Shown in pieces: positions 34,340-42,883 of a stretch of 64,000 nt of DNA; the stretch's first letter is position 1, and each line of letters opens with the position of its first letter. The notes below the pieces were generated by a model that saw nothing but the letters and a program-made list of their open reading frames with translations, was not told where the DNA came from and ran no database searches. The stretch is taken from positions 347,352 through 411,351 of the forward strand of contig NZ_FNHG01000001.1 in assembly GCF_900103475.1 (NCBI RefSeq), written 5' to 3'. Both the position numbers and the translations under genes were made by a program. This stretch comes from Maricaulis salignorans (GTDB taxonomy: Bacteria > Pseudomonadota > Alphaproteobacteria > Caulobacterales > Maricaulaceae).

Positions 34340-36048
34340 AATGCCTGTCCGAGGCTGAAATAGATCTGGACGGCCGCATCACCGGAGCGGCGATCGAGCG
34401 GGGTGGCAATGTCGAAGCGGACCGGCGCGAAATCAAAATAATAGCGGACACCGATACCGACGGCAGAACGGAATTCGGAAAAGTCCGGTGTTGATGCGGT
34501 CGAGGCCGCCCCGGAATCGAGGAAAGCCACCGCGCCCCATTTTTCTCGCGCGCGCCAGCGTAGCTCAAGGCTGGTTTCCGTCACGGACTGGCCACCGAAT
34601 GGCGAACCATCAATGCCAAGCGGGCTGAGCGACTGATAACTATAACCCCGCACCGATCCGCCGCCGCCGGCATAGAGTCGCAAGTCGGCCGGCAGGCTTT
34701 CAGCGGAAGTCCCCAGCACCGTCCCGATCCGCATGCGCGCCGCCGCGACGAGGTCACCGGAGAGCCGGTAATAGCTGCTGGCGCGGGCTTCAACGCGAAC
34801 ATAGCGCGTTTCGACATCGCCGAAGGTCGCGGCGGGCGAGAGTTGCAGGCTGCCACGCAAACCCGCTTCCGGGTCGAGCGGATTATTGCGCGTGTCGTAG
34901 GCGGCACTCAGGTCGAGGGCCAGCGTATTGGCATCGCGTGGACCGGTCGCATCGGTCACTTGCGAGATGTCGAGCCGCGTCGCCGCGCCATATTCGAGAT
35001 GGCCGGCCCGGCGCGTCACGCCGGCGCTCAGCAGGAGCTCGGTCTGATCGAAAGCATCGGTCTCCTGGGATAGAAGTCCGGCACTGAATGACAGGGTTTG
35101 CTGGTAGCGGCGCCAATGCGGCAGGGTCAACGTCGCGCCGAGACCCTGCTGCAGGGTGGCGATGCCCGCCTGCACGGTGAGGGTTTCGTCCCCGAGAAAC
35201 ATATTGCGCCGCGTCCAGTCGAAATTGGCACCGGCACCTTCGCTGGTGGCAAAGCTCAACGAGGCTTCGATACTGTGGCGCGAAGTCGGGGTCAGCTCCA
35301 CCCTGACCGGTCGTTCGCCGGTTGCGGGGTCGGCATCACCGAGCATGACCTGTGAGGTGCGCACGCTGGCCAGCGCGTCCAGCCGGCGCTGGTATTCCAG
35401 GATCTGTGTGCGGCTGGCGGTCGCTCCGCGGGTCAGCGGTGACAGGCCGGCAATGAAACCGGGGCGCCAATTGTCGCCGTCCAGCTCAAACGGGCCATAG
35501 ACCGAAAAAGGCCCGGTATCGTAGACAAACTGAACCGTGGCGGTGTCGGTGGCGTGATCGACCCTGACCCGACGATCGCCGCTTTCGGCGCTGGGCCAGC
35601 CGGCATCCTGCAGGGCTGCGAGCCCGAGCGCGTCACTGGCAATAACGTCGGCGGCGCGCAGCGGCGCATCTGGGCTCAGGGTGATGGCGCCGCGTGCGAC
35701 CGGAACCGCATCGAGGTCGGGTGTGGTGAGGGCGTCGATTGTCGCAATCCGGACGCGGGGGCCCAGGGTGATGTGGACGACAGCCTGCGAGCGGCTGTCG
35801 AGGCGCGGATCGACTTGTGCCCGATAATAGCCTTCGGATCTCAGCAGCCGCCGCGCCCGGTCCGCCGCAGTGCGCGCCTGGCGCATCGGCCCGTCTGCAG
35901 GGTTATCGGTTTCCGCACGCTCACCGACCGCAGACTGCAATGCGCCCAGCAGCACCGGGTCCGCTATGCCTTCAATCGTTGCGAGCGGCGCTGCGAAGGC
36001 GGGACCGCAGGCCATCAGAACGGCAAGTGAGACGATGAGGGACTTCAA
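34336..36048 (-). CDS. tamA: TamA: Omp85-family outer-membrane assembly protein
   Basis: Protein of 570 aa. Signal peptide ends at PAFA (about residue 20). POTRA-like repeats occupy about 25-200 (GYYRAQVDPRLDS, GPRVRIATIDALT) and a 16-strand barrel about 220-570, with RLYAGGGGSVRGYSYQ, the Omp85 RGY-type loop, and a C-terminal strand ending in QAF. It acts with TamB at the outer membrane. It is divergent from the DUF3108 gene over 211 bp. Confidence 0.93.
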   Translation of the reverse strand: MKSLIVSLAVLMACGPAFAAPLATIEGIADPVLLGALQSAVGERAETDNPADGPMRQARTAADRARRLLRSEGYYRAQVDPRLDSRSQAVVHITLGPRVRIATIDALTTPDLDAVPVARGAITLSPDAPLRAADVIASDALGLAALQDAGWPSAESGDRRVRVDHATDTATVQFVYDTGPFSVYGPFELDGDNWRPGFIAGLSPLTRGATASRTQILEYQRRLDALASVRTSQVMLGDADPATGERPVRVELTPTSRHSIEASLSFATSEGAGANFDWTRRNMFLGDETLTVQAGIATLQQGLGATLTLPHWRRYQQTLSFSAGLLSQETDAFDQTELLLSAGVTRRAGHLEYGAATRLDISQVTDATGPRDANTLALDLSAAYDTRNNPLDPEAGLRGSLQLSPAATFGDVETRYVRVEARASSYYRLSGDLVAAARMRIGTVLGTSAESLPADLRLYAGGGGSVRGYSYQSLSPLGIDGSPFGGQSVTETSLELRWRAREKWGAVAFLDSGAASTASTPDFSEFRSAVGIGVRYYFDFAPVRFDIATPLDRRSGDAAVQIYFSLGQAF

Positions 36049-36259
36049 GCGGGGCCACCTTCCTGCGGACGCTGTGTCATATAGGCATGCGGGCGAGTTC
36101 CGTCATAGACTCTCTGCATCTCGGCGCCGGCAGGGCGTGCCGGTGTCACCCGGCCGGCTGCGCCCTTGTGTGCGCCCTTGTGCAGGATCCGCCACGACGC
36201 CAAATTGCCACCGCAATTATCGCGCAAGCTTACAGGCTCGAACCGATTGGGTGGGGATC

Positions 36260-37099
36260 ATGCCGGCATTGTTTCAAGTCCTTGTGGCGGCCACAAGCCT
36301 GGTTTTGGCGGGGTCCGCCGTTGGCGAGATCGCACGCGAGTCCGACGCCGCTGCCGAGCCCTATCCCGGCGGACGGGTCATTTCGGCGCGCTATTCCAGT
36401 TCGGTGCTGATTTTCAGGGTCGGGGCGATCAGCCTCACGGCCCGGATCGATCCGGAGCATTATGCGGCCGACACGGTCGTTGAAGCGGCCGGTCTGGCAG
36501 CCCTGTTCACGGATTTCGATATTCGCGCCGAGGTGGAGGGCAGACGCACTGAGGCCTCGGTGCTGCCCCTGCGTTACGCCCATGTCGAGCGCACGGGTTC
36601 GAAGGTTCGCGCCGTCGATATCGCCTTCGACAACCGTATGGCCTCGGCCCACGCCACGCCGCCGTTCGGCTCGCTTGGTGTACCGCCCGCGACAGCGGAG
36701 CAGCGCGAAGGCGTGATCGATCCGATTTCTGCCATTTTTCTGCTGGCGCAGGCGCGGATCGGTGGTGAGGCAGGAGTGTGTTCCGGAAGCCTGCCGGTGT
36801 TCGATGGCAAGGCGCGCTATAACCTGCGCCTCGAGGCCGGGGAAAGCCAGACCATCCGGACTCCGGCCTGGCGCGGTGAGGCCTTGCTGTGCCACGCCTG
36901 GTATGAGCCGATTGCGGGTTATGATCCCGAGGACTACCCGACACAGGCGGAATTGCGTTATCCGCTCGATATCTGGTTGGCGCCCTTTCCCGAGCACGGT
37001 TTCTACCTGCCGGTCCGGCTGCACACGCGGGCCGGCTTCGGCGGTGTGACGATCCAGGTCGCCGAGCTCGACATCCAGTTGGCGTCCGCCGAACCCTAG
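36260..37099 (+). CDS. DUF3108-family exported protein
   Basis: About 279 aa with a signal-like segment (about 3-22) and a single beta-rich domain. Features in order include ISLTARIDPEHY, DPISAIFLL, CSGSLPVFDGKARYNLR and HAWYEPIAGYDPEDYP, a pattern typical of DUF3108 proteins. Function unknown; family members are periplasmic and sometimes lie beside outer-membrane assembly genes, as here with tamA. ATG 36260 follows GTGGGGA closely; an in-frame GTG at 36251 is an alternative. Confidence 0.75.
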   Translation: MPALFQVLVAATSLVLAGSAVGEIARESDAAAEPYPGGRVISARYSSSVLIFRVGAISLTARIDPEHYAADTVVEAAGLAALFTDFDIRAEVEGRRTEASVLPLRYAHVERTGSKVRAVDIAFDNRMASAHATPPFGSLGVPPATAEQREGVIDPISAIFLLAQARIGGEAGVCSGSLPVFDGKARYNLRLEAGESQTIRTPAWRGEALLCHAWYEPIAGYDPEDYPTQAELRYPLDIWLAPFPEHGFYLPVRLHTRAGFGGVTIQVAELDIQLASAEP

Positions 37100-37123
37100 C
37101 GCGCCTTGAAATTCGCGGGTCAG

Positions 37124-37139
37124 TGTGACCGCGATCACA
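37124..37139. promoter_or_regulatory. Consensus CRP binding site upstream of the TIR-cyclase operon
   Basis: TGTGACCGCGATCACA has exact TGTGA and TCACA half-sites with 6-bp spacing, flanked by G and C so the palindrome extends to 18 bp. It lies 25 bp after the DUF3108 gene stop and 248 bp before the TIR gene. Crp/Fnr regulator and cyclase genes in the same cluster fit cyclic-nucleotide control. It could also be a weak 6-bp stem for ending the upstream gene, but no T-run follows. Confidence 0.7.
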
Positions 37140-37221
37140 CCATGCGCGCCGGCTAATCTGTAGCTTCATTGGCAGGCTGCCCTTTGCAGCTTCCCTCCTC
37201 CTCCTCGATTGGGGGTCGGTC

Positions 37222-37281
37222 GGGGCGCGAGTCCTTGCCCAAGCGAAGCCCCAACTTCGCCTCGCGCCCCGCCGAATTTTT
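37222..37281 (+). terminator. Terminator-like leader hairpin before the TIR gene
   Basis: Nested stem: GGGGCGCGAG (37222-37231) pairs with CTCGCGCCCC (37261-37270), with an inner GCGAAG/CTTCGC stem and an 11-base bulge. It is followed by GCCGAATTTTT. This looks like an intrinsic terminator or attenuator. With the CRP box about 90 bp upstream, a short RNA of roughly 100 nt ending here, or attenuation of the TIR operon, is plausible. Confidence 0.5.
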
Positions 37282-37386
37282 GCTGTTTGCCCGGGTTTTC
37301 CGGTGCGCTGCCGCGCAATTTGCCCTCGAGCTTGCACCTTGCGGCAACTGGCCCGATCATGTGCCGGGCTTGGGAGCAGGGGCATT

Positions 37387-39435
37387 ATGAGCGGGCAGAC
37401 GAAATACCGGGCGTTTATCAGTTACAGCCATGATGACAGCCGCTGGGCGCGCCGGATTCACCGCGCCCTGGAAGCCTATCGCCTGCCCGCGAATCTGGTC
37501 GGGACATCGACCGCGCATGGGCTGGTGCCGAAGCGGCTCAATCCCATTTTCCGCGACCGCGATGATTTGCCCGCGGCCGGTGACCTCACGGCGTCGGTCC
37601 GCACGGCGCTCGCGCAGTCCGATGTTCTGATCGTGGTCTGCTCGCCCGCTGCGGCAGCCTCGCGCTGGGTGAACCAGGAGATCCAGGAATTCCGCACCGT
37701 GCGTCCGCAGGGACAGATTCTTGCGGCGATCGTCGCTGGCAATCCTGGCACGGTGGCTGGCCCTGATGGCGCCGGGGATGGCTGCTTCCCGGCAGCCCTG
37801 CTTGAGAATGGCTTGCCGGAATCGGAGGCTGAGCCGGTCGGTGCGGACTTCCGGCCGAAGGGCGATGGCTTCCGGATGGGCGTGGTCAAGCTCGTTGCGG
37901 GCATGTTGGGCCTGCGGCTCGACGAGATCATCCAGCGCGACCTCCAGCGCCGTCAACAGCGCGTGACTACCGTCACGATGCTCTCACTTCTGCTCGCGGT
38001 AATCATGACGGGTCTGACCCTGCTCGCGTCTTCGGCCCGATCCGAGGCGGAACGCCGCAAGGCCGATGCAGAGGATTTGATCGAGTTTATGTTGAGTGAC
38101 CTTCAAGACAAGCTGGAGCCGGTCGGGCGGCTCGATGTCCTCGATGCAGTAGGCGAGAAGGTTGTCGCCTATTACGCGGCGCAGCCGACACGGCAATTGT
38201 CGGCGGATGCGCTCGGGCGCCGGTCGCGCGCCTTCCATCTGCTTGGGGAAATCGAATCGGCTGAGGGGGATCTGGAATCTGCCTATGAGCATTTTCGCCG
38301 CGCCTATGACGCGACCCAACAATTGCTCCTGATCGCCGACGATGATCCTGACCGCATTTTCGAACACTCCCAGAGCGCTTACTGGGTTGGCTATTATGCC
38401 TGGCGCCAGGGGCGGCTCGATGATGCTGAAGGCCATTTCCGGGCTTACCGCGACCTGGCCGGGCGTCTCACCGAAATCGATGCCGGCAATACCGAATGGC
38501 TCGCCGAATTTGCCTATGCCAACACCAATCTGGGTGTGGTCTATCTTCAGTCAGCGCGTTTGCCGGAAGCCCGCGACTCCTTCGTCGCCGCCAGTGCGCT
38601 GATGGCCGATCTTGCGTCGCGTCAACCGGATGTGGTGCAGGCGCATGTCGACCATGCCAACGCCCTGGCCTGGGTTGCGACGGTCTATGAGATGACCGAT
38701 GGCCGGGATGCCGCCATCGCGGCGCGCCAGCAGGAAATCGCCATCTATGAGGACCAGTTGTCCGCTGAGGTCGATGACTGGAATATCCGTCGCGACGCGA
38801 TCAATGCCGAGCGCGCCCTGGCTCGTCTCCTGATCGCACCGGGTGCCGATACGCCGGCGGCTGATCTGCAGATCGCGTTGGCCATCCTGGAGGCGACGTC
38901 GTTCGAGGCTGACGCCTTGCTGCAGCGTGACCCGGCCAATGGGAACTGGCGTCTGACCACGGTCCGGCAGCGCTTGTGGCTGGCCCAGGCCCGCCTGCTT
39001 GCCCATGATGTCGCCGGCGCCCGCGAGGCCTATCTCGACGCGTCTGCCTATATGGCGCATCCGTCCTGGATGGCCGATGCCAGTGCCCGTATCGCGGAGA
39101 CCCGGCTCTATGCGGCCCTGGTCGAGGCGCGGATTTTTGTCGCGATGGGGCAGGATGAATCGGCGCATTTGCGGCTGGATCATTTGATGACATCGCTGGT
39201 CGCTGAAGCCAATTGGCAGACCGAATTCCAGTATGGTCCCTATCTCTACGCCGCGTCAGCCAATGAGCTGGCCGATCTTGAATTGCGCCGGGGCGCCCCT
39301 GCGGCTGCGGAAACGCTGCGTTCACATATGGTGACCATGCTGACTCCGATTTCCAGTCAGTTGCGGCTTGATGCCGCGATGGAATTTCACCGCGCGCAAT
39401 CCGTGACCGCCCTGGAGGCTGCGGAGGCAAATTAG
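37387..39435 (+). CDS. TIR domain-transmembrane-TPR protein
   Basis: About 682 aa. The TIR domain spans 5-150: YRAFISYSHDD (6-17), a BB-loop-like FRDRDDLPAAGDL (55-67) and SRWVNQE (92-98), where E98 is the expected catalytic glutamate of TIR NADases. One membrane helix covers 193-215, followed by a long TPR-type helical region (about 220-660). TIR lies N-terminal to the membrane span, so it is probably cytoplasmic. ATG 37387 begins the TIR; an in-frame reading from 37303 would add unrelated sequence. It precedes an unknown 201-aa gene and a cyclase gene on the same strand. NAD cleavage or signalling is inferred. Confidence 0.88.
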   Translation: MSGQTKYRAFISYSHDDSRWARRIHRALEAYRLPANLVGTSTAHGLVPKRLNPIFRDRDDLPAAGDLTASVRTALAQSDVLIVVCSPAAAASRWVNQEIQEFRTVRPQGQILAAIVAGNPGTVAGPDGAGDGCFPAALLENGLPESEAEPVGADFRPKGDGFRMGVVKLVAGMLGLRLDEIIQRDLQRRQQRVTTVTMLSLLLAVIMTGLTLLASSARSEAERRKADAEDLIEFMLSDLQDKLEPVGRLDVLDAVGEKVVAYYAAQPTRQLSADALGRRSRAFHLLGEIESAEGDLESAYEHFRRAYDATQQLLLIADDDPDRIFEHSQSAYWVGYYAWRQGRLDDAEGHFRAYRDLAGRLTEIDAGNTEWLAEFAYANTNLGVVYLQSARLPEARDSFVAASALMADLASRQPDVVQAHVDHANALAWVATVYEMTDGRDAAIAARQQEIAIYEDQLSAEVDDWNIRRDAINAERALARLLIAPGADTPAADLQIALAILEATSFEADALLQRDPANGNWRLTTVRQRLWLAQARLLAHDVAGAREAYLDASAYMAHPSWMADASARIAETRLYAALVEARIFVAMGQDESAHLRLDHLMTSLVAEANWQTEFQYGPYLYAASANELADLELRRGAPAAAETLRSHMVTMLTPISSQLRLDAAMEFHRAQSVTALEAAEAN

Positions 39436-39454
39436 GTCCTGCGGGATCGTCCAC

Positions 39455-39474
39455 GCGCCCGGATAACCGGGCGC
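39455..39474. other. Short hairpin between TIR gene and next gene
   Basis: GCGCCCGG / CCGGGCGC arms with an ATAA loop, 20 bp after the TIR gene stop and 24 bp before the next start. No T-run follows, so it is more likely an RNA stability or partial attenuation element. Confidence 0.45.
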
Positions 39475-39497
39475 CAGCTTGAAGATTGAGGCCAGCG

Positions 39498-40103
39498 ATG
39501 ACGCTTTCAGACATGAGTGGGCTTGACGGGACCAAGGTACAGGCTGAACTCCTTGACCTGCCGACGCGCAGTTTCGAGTGCACCCAGATCAGCGTGAGCA
39601 CGTTACGCGACGGCAGTTTCGTTGTGCTCGCCGGCAGTGATGATGATCGTGATCCGTTCACCGATACCGAGATCGGCGTCATTCTCGCCACATTCGACTC
39701 TGTCGTCACCGGCAATCCCGGCCTGACGGCCGCGCAATTGCGCACACTGGCCTATACGACGCTCGCGCCGATGTGGACGCCGAGCAATAGCGTCAAGCCC
39801 AGCCCGTATGATCTCAACGTGCATTGTGCCAGCCGGCTGATCTTCGCCCTGAGCATGCAAAACTGGAGTTTTGAACCCGCCCGGATCAAGCTGAAGACGG
39901 GCTTTGGCAAGGGCGAGTTCGGCGGTCTTGAATGGCTGACCCTCAATGGGGTGAGCCTGGAGCCCAATGCCTTCCAGCTGGTCGATAGCTGCACCCAGAC
40001 TGACGAGAGCTTCGAGTTCGCGCTCTTCATGGATGTCGCGCAGGCCGGCGGCGCCCAGCACACACGCGTCATTGTCGATCCGATCATCAAGAATGAAGAT
40101 TGA
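39498..40103 (+). CDS. Unrecognised 201-aa protein between TIR and cyclase genes
   Basis: I do not recognise this protein. It has no signal peptide or membrane segment. It starts MTLSDMSGLDGTK and appears to be a mixed alpha/beta protein with SPYDLNVHCASRLIFAL (about 110-125), NWSFEPARIKLKTG and a C-terminal strand region ending VDPIIKNED. No catalytic motif stands out. ATG 39498 follows TTGAGG at 6-bp spacing; an in-frame TTG at 39486 is less likely. The neighbours suggest it is an accessory, effector or sensor of the TIR/cyclase locus, but this is only inference. Confidence 0.8.
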   Translation: MTLSDMSGLDGTKVQAELLDLPTRSFECTQISVSTLRDGSFVVLAGSDDDRDPFTDTEIGVILATFDSVVTGNPGLTAAQLRTLAYTTLAPMWTPSNSVKPSPYDLNVHCASRLIFALSMQNWSFEPARIKLKTGFGKGEFGGLEWLTLNGVSLEPNAFQLVDSCTQTDESFEFALFMDVAQAGGAQHTRVIVDPIIKNED

Positions 40104-40155
40104 CCCGCCGGCGATCATCGGGCCTTTTTGAGCCAGGACGGTCGCTGGAGGGCGG

Positions 40156-41976
40156 ATGCGCCGGATAATCCTCGAAAGGTTCAACCAGGGCGATCTGGCG
40201 CGGGCCTATGATCTGTGCCTGGCTGCCCTGGCGCAACAACCTGATGATGGCTGGTTCAAGCACCGCGCCGTGCTCTGCCTCGTTCGTTCCGGGGCGCTGG
40301 AGCGTGCGGAGCTCGATTTTCGCCGTTTCCGTCTGTCTGAGGCCAGCCATGACGAGGATAGCCTGGCGCTCGGCGCGCGGTTGAGCAAGAGTATGGCGCT
40401 GGAGGCCCACGCTGAGGAGGTCCGGCCCCTGGCGGCCGTCGCCGCGGCCCAGTATCAGCGGATATTCTCCCAGACGGGCGGCCATTATCCCGGCATCAAT
40501 GCGGCAACCCTGTATCTGTTGGCCGGCGATGGTCAGCGCGCCGACGCGTTGGCGCGCAAGGTTTTGGCCTGTTGCCGCGGCGCCAACCCGACCGATGCCG
40601 AAGAGGCGTATTACCGCCTGGCCTCGCAGGCCGAGGCCCATCTCCTTCTCGGCGATTCCGGTGCGGCCCAGATGGCGCTGGAATCGGCGATCGCCTGCGA
40701 TCGCGGCAACTCGATGGCGCATGCGACGACGATCCGGCAATTGCGCATGGTCAAGCGCCTTCTTCAATTGTCAGCCCCGTGGCTGCACGAGCTTGAGCCG
40801 CCCGGCCCGTGCCATTTCGCCGGCCATTTGTTTCACGCCGGGGGCGATGCGGACGGGGTCGCGCCGGCGCGTGAGGCAGGCCTTAGCCTGGCCATTGCCG
40901 AGGCCTTTGAGCGGGAGAATATCGGGCCCTGTTACGGTGCCATCGCGGCCGGCGCGGACATTTTGGTCGCCGAGGTGGCCATCGCGCGCGGCAATGAGCT
41001 GCACCTGGTCCTGCCCGTCCCGGTCAATGTTTTCATCGATGCCTCTGTTCGCCCGCTGGGCGGGCATTGGGTCCGGCGCTGTGAGGCCTGCCTGTCCAGC
41101 GCTGCGGCTATCCACGAGGTCACCACGGATCGCAAGCTTTTGTCCGGCCAGCATATCCGCTTCGCCAGCGAGGTCGCGATGGGGTTGGCGCGAATGCGGG
41201 CCAGTGCCCTGTCGACCTCACCCGTTCAACTCCTGGTCGCCGACGATGCGCCGCCCGCCGATCCGTTCGGCACCGCCCATGACCGTGACGTCTGGCAGGA
41301 GGCGGGACTGCGTCAGATCGTGGTCCCGGCGACCGGCCTGGAGCGCTATCGCGGCGATGACCTCGCAAAATCGGTCGCCGATCCGGATTTCCGACAAGTC
41401 CTTCGGGCTATGCTCTTCATCGATGTCTGCGGCTCATCGACTGTCGCCGATGATCTGGTGCCGGTCTTCGTGACGTCGGTCATGAGCGTCCTGGCGCAAG
41501 TGTGCGATGCGCTGGAGCCGGCCCCGCTGCACGCCGATAGCTGGGGTGATGGTCTCTTTCTCGCCTTCCGCGATGTCGACGAGGCGGCCCGCGCGGCCGA
41601 CACGCTCCGCCGCGCTTTTTCAGCGATTGATCTTGCAGCGCTTGGCCTGCCAGAACATCTCGCCCTGCGGATCGGAGGGCATTACGGCCCGGTGCACGAG
41701 GCGCAGGACCCGCTGCGCAAGACGCCGACCCTGTTTGGCGGCCAGGTGGCGATCGCCTCACGCATCGAGCGCGCAACCTTGCCCGGTTCGATTTTCGTCA
41801 GCGCGTTTTTCGCGGCGGCCCTGGCGATGGCACGCGGCAGCGAGTTCCGGTGTGAGTATGTCGGTCAGACAGCGATCGACGCCTTGATGCCGGAGATCGG
41901 CATGTACAGTTTGCGCGCCGTGGCAGCCGATTGCCCGGCAGCGCTCGACGCGGCGGCGTCAATTGGCGGTGCTTAG
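40156..41976 (+). CDS. TPR (DUF4071/TRAFs-binding-like) + Rossmann-like + class III nucleotide cyclase protein
   Basis: Protein of 606 aa in three parts. Residues 1-210 are helical and contain GGHYPGINAATLYLLAG (108-124), a segment resembling the DUF4071/TRAFs-binding region of ASK-type kinases. Residues 215-365 look like a Rossmannoid nucleotide-binding (SLOG/DRHyd-like) unit: FAGHLFHAGG, GADILVAEVAIARG, ELHLVLPVP. Residues 415-590 are a class III cyclase-like domain: D423 (LFIDVCGSST) and D465 (SWGDGLFLAF) for metal, and ASRIE (R536). The Asn that normally stands in the VNxAxR motif appears to be Ala (VAIASR), so activity is uncertain. ATG 40156 has GGAGG just upstream. Overlaps the convergent Crp-like gene by 18 bp. 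Confidence 0.78.
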   Translation: MRRIILERFNQGDLARAYDLCLAALAQQPDDGWFKHRAVLCLVRSGALERAELDFRRFRLSEASHDEDSLALGARLSKSMALEAHAEEVRPLAAVAAAQYQRIFSQTGGHYPGINAATLYLLAGDGQRADALARKVLACCRGANPTDAEEAYYRLASQAEAHLLLGDSGAAQMALESAIACDRGNSMAHATTIRQLRMVKRLLQLSAPWLHELEPPGPCHFAGHLFHAGGDADGVAPAREAGLSLAIAEAFERENIGPCYGAIAAGADILVAEVAIARGNELHLVLPVPVNVFIDASVRPLGGHWVRRCEACLSSAAAIHEVTTDRKLLSGQHIRFASEVAMGLARMRASALSTSPVQLLVADDAPPADPFGTAHDRDVWQEAGLRQIVVPATGLERYRGDDLAKSVADPDFRQVLRAMLFIDVCGSSTVADDLVPVFVTSVMSVLAQVCDALEPAPLHADSWGDGLFLAFRDVDEAARAADTLRRAFSAIDLAALGLPEHLALRIGGHYGPVHEAQDPLRKTPTLFGGQVAIASRIERATLPGSIFVSAFFAAALAMARGSEFRCEYVGQTAIDALMPEIGMYSLRAVAADCPAALDAAASIGGA

Positions 41977-42642
41977 CCGCGCCAGATGGTCGGGGTCGAC
42001 GAGTTCGAAGGCATCGGGGCGTCGCATCAGCATGCCGCGCCGCTCAAGATTGCTGACCGTGCGCGACACGGTTTCGCGCGTCGTGTTGACCCGTAACGCG
42101 ATGGCGGTCAGCGAGGGAATGGGGCGGATAACCCGGGTCGGCCCCGCCTTCGAACACTCGGACATGCGCAGGATTTCCGCATAGATCCGGCCGGGGGCAG
42201 ACAGGGCAGATAGCTCGAACATCCGCTGGGTCGTGTGGTGTACGCGGTGCGCCAGAATGCGCGCCAACGCCAGTCCCAGATCGCCATATTGCTGGAGCAG
42301 ATCGAGAAAGACAGCGGCCGGATAGCTCGCCAGCTCGCACTCGGTTTCGGCGATGATTTCCGAGGTCCGGCGCCGGTCAGTCAGGGCGGCGAGCTCGCCG
42401 ATGATCGTGCCGGCCTGTAGCGTGTCGAGCCAGATTTCCTGGCCGCCCTCGGAGAGCAGAACCACGCGTGCGGTGCCATCCAGCACGAGGAAGACCTGAT
42501 CGCCCTGATCATCCTGTGCGATGATGCTGGCGCCGGCGGGGAAGCGTCGAATTTCGGCGCGCGTCATCAACGCAGCGCGAGCATCTTGGTCCGTCAGAGA
42601 GAGAGCATCCAGGGCCCTTGCCCAGGATTTGTCCGCCATCAT
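41959..42642 (-). CDS. Crp/Fnr-family transcriptional regulator
   Basis: About 227 aa. N-terminal cyclic-nucleotide-binding-like barrel with GELAAL (about 82-87) and RRRTSE (about 90-95), where the usual phosphate-cassette pattern is G-E...R; the pocket could bind cAMP or cGMP, but T replaces the common S or A. No Fnr-type cysteine cluster is seen. C-terminal HTH: NTTRETVSRTVSNLERRG. ATG 42642 follows GGGGA; an ATG 12 bases upstream lacks a good Shine-Dalgarno. It converges on and overlaps the cyclase gene by 18 bp. It may bind the consensus box at 37124-37139. Confidence 0.88.
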   Translation of the reverse strand: MMADKSWARALDALSLTDQDARAALMTRAEIRRFPAGASIIAQDDQGDQVFLVLDGTARVVLLSEGGQEIWLDTLQAGTIIGELAALTDRRRTSEIIAETECELASYPAAVFLDLLQQYGDLGLALARILAHRVHHTTQRMFELSALSAPGRIYAEILRMSECSKAGPTRVIRPIPSLTAIALRVNTTRETVSRTVSNLERRGMLMRRPDAFELVDPDHLARLSTAN

Positions 42643-42883
42643 GCGTGTCCCCATCCCGCAAACAGTTGCGTGTTAGGGATAATCGGCGATCCCCCCGCAG
42701 AAGGCCAGCGAAAAAGGCCGCCGAACCGGGCGGGGAGCATGCCGAATCCAGGCACCGTGCGCTGAATGGGAAACGCTGGCCGATTGATCTTCACCGGCCC
42801 GGCGCGTTGGGGACGCACAGCAACAAGGCTTTCACCGGCCGCGAAAAACCTGCTTTACTGGTCGCAGGATATACGGGGATTTC

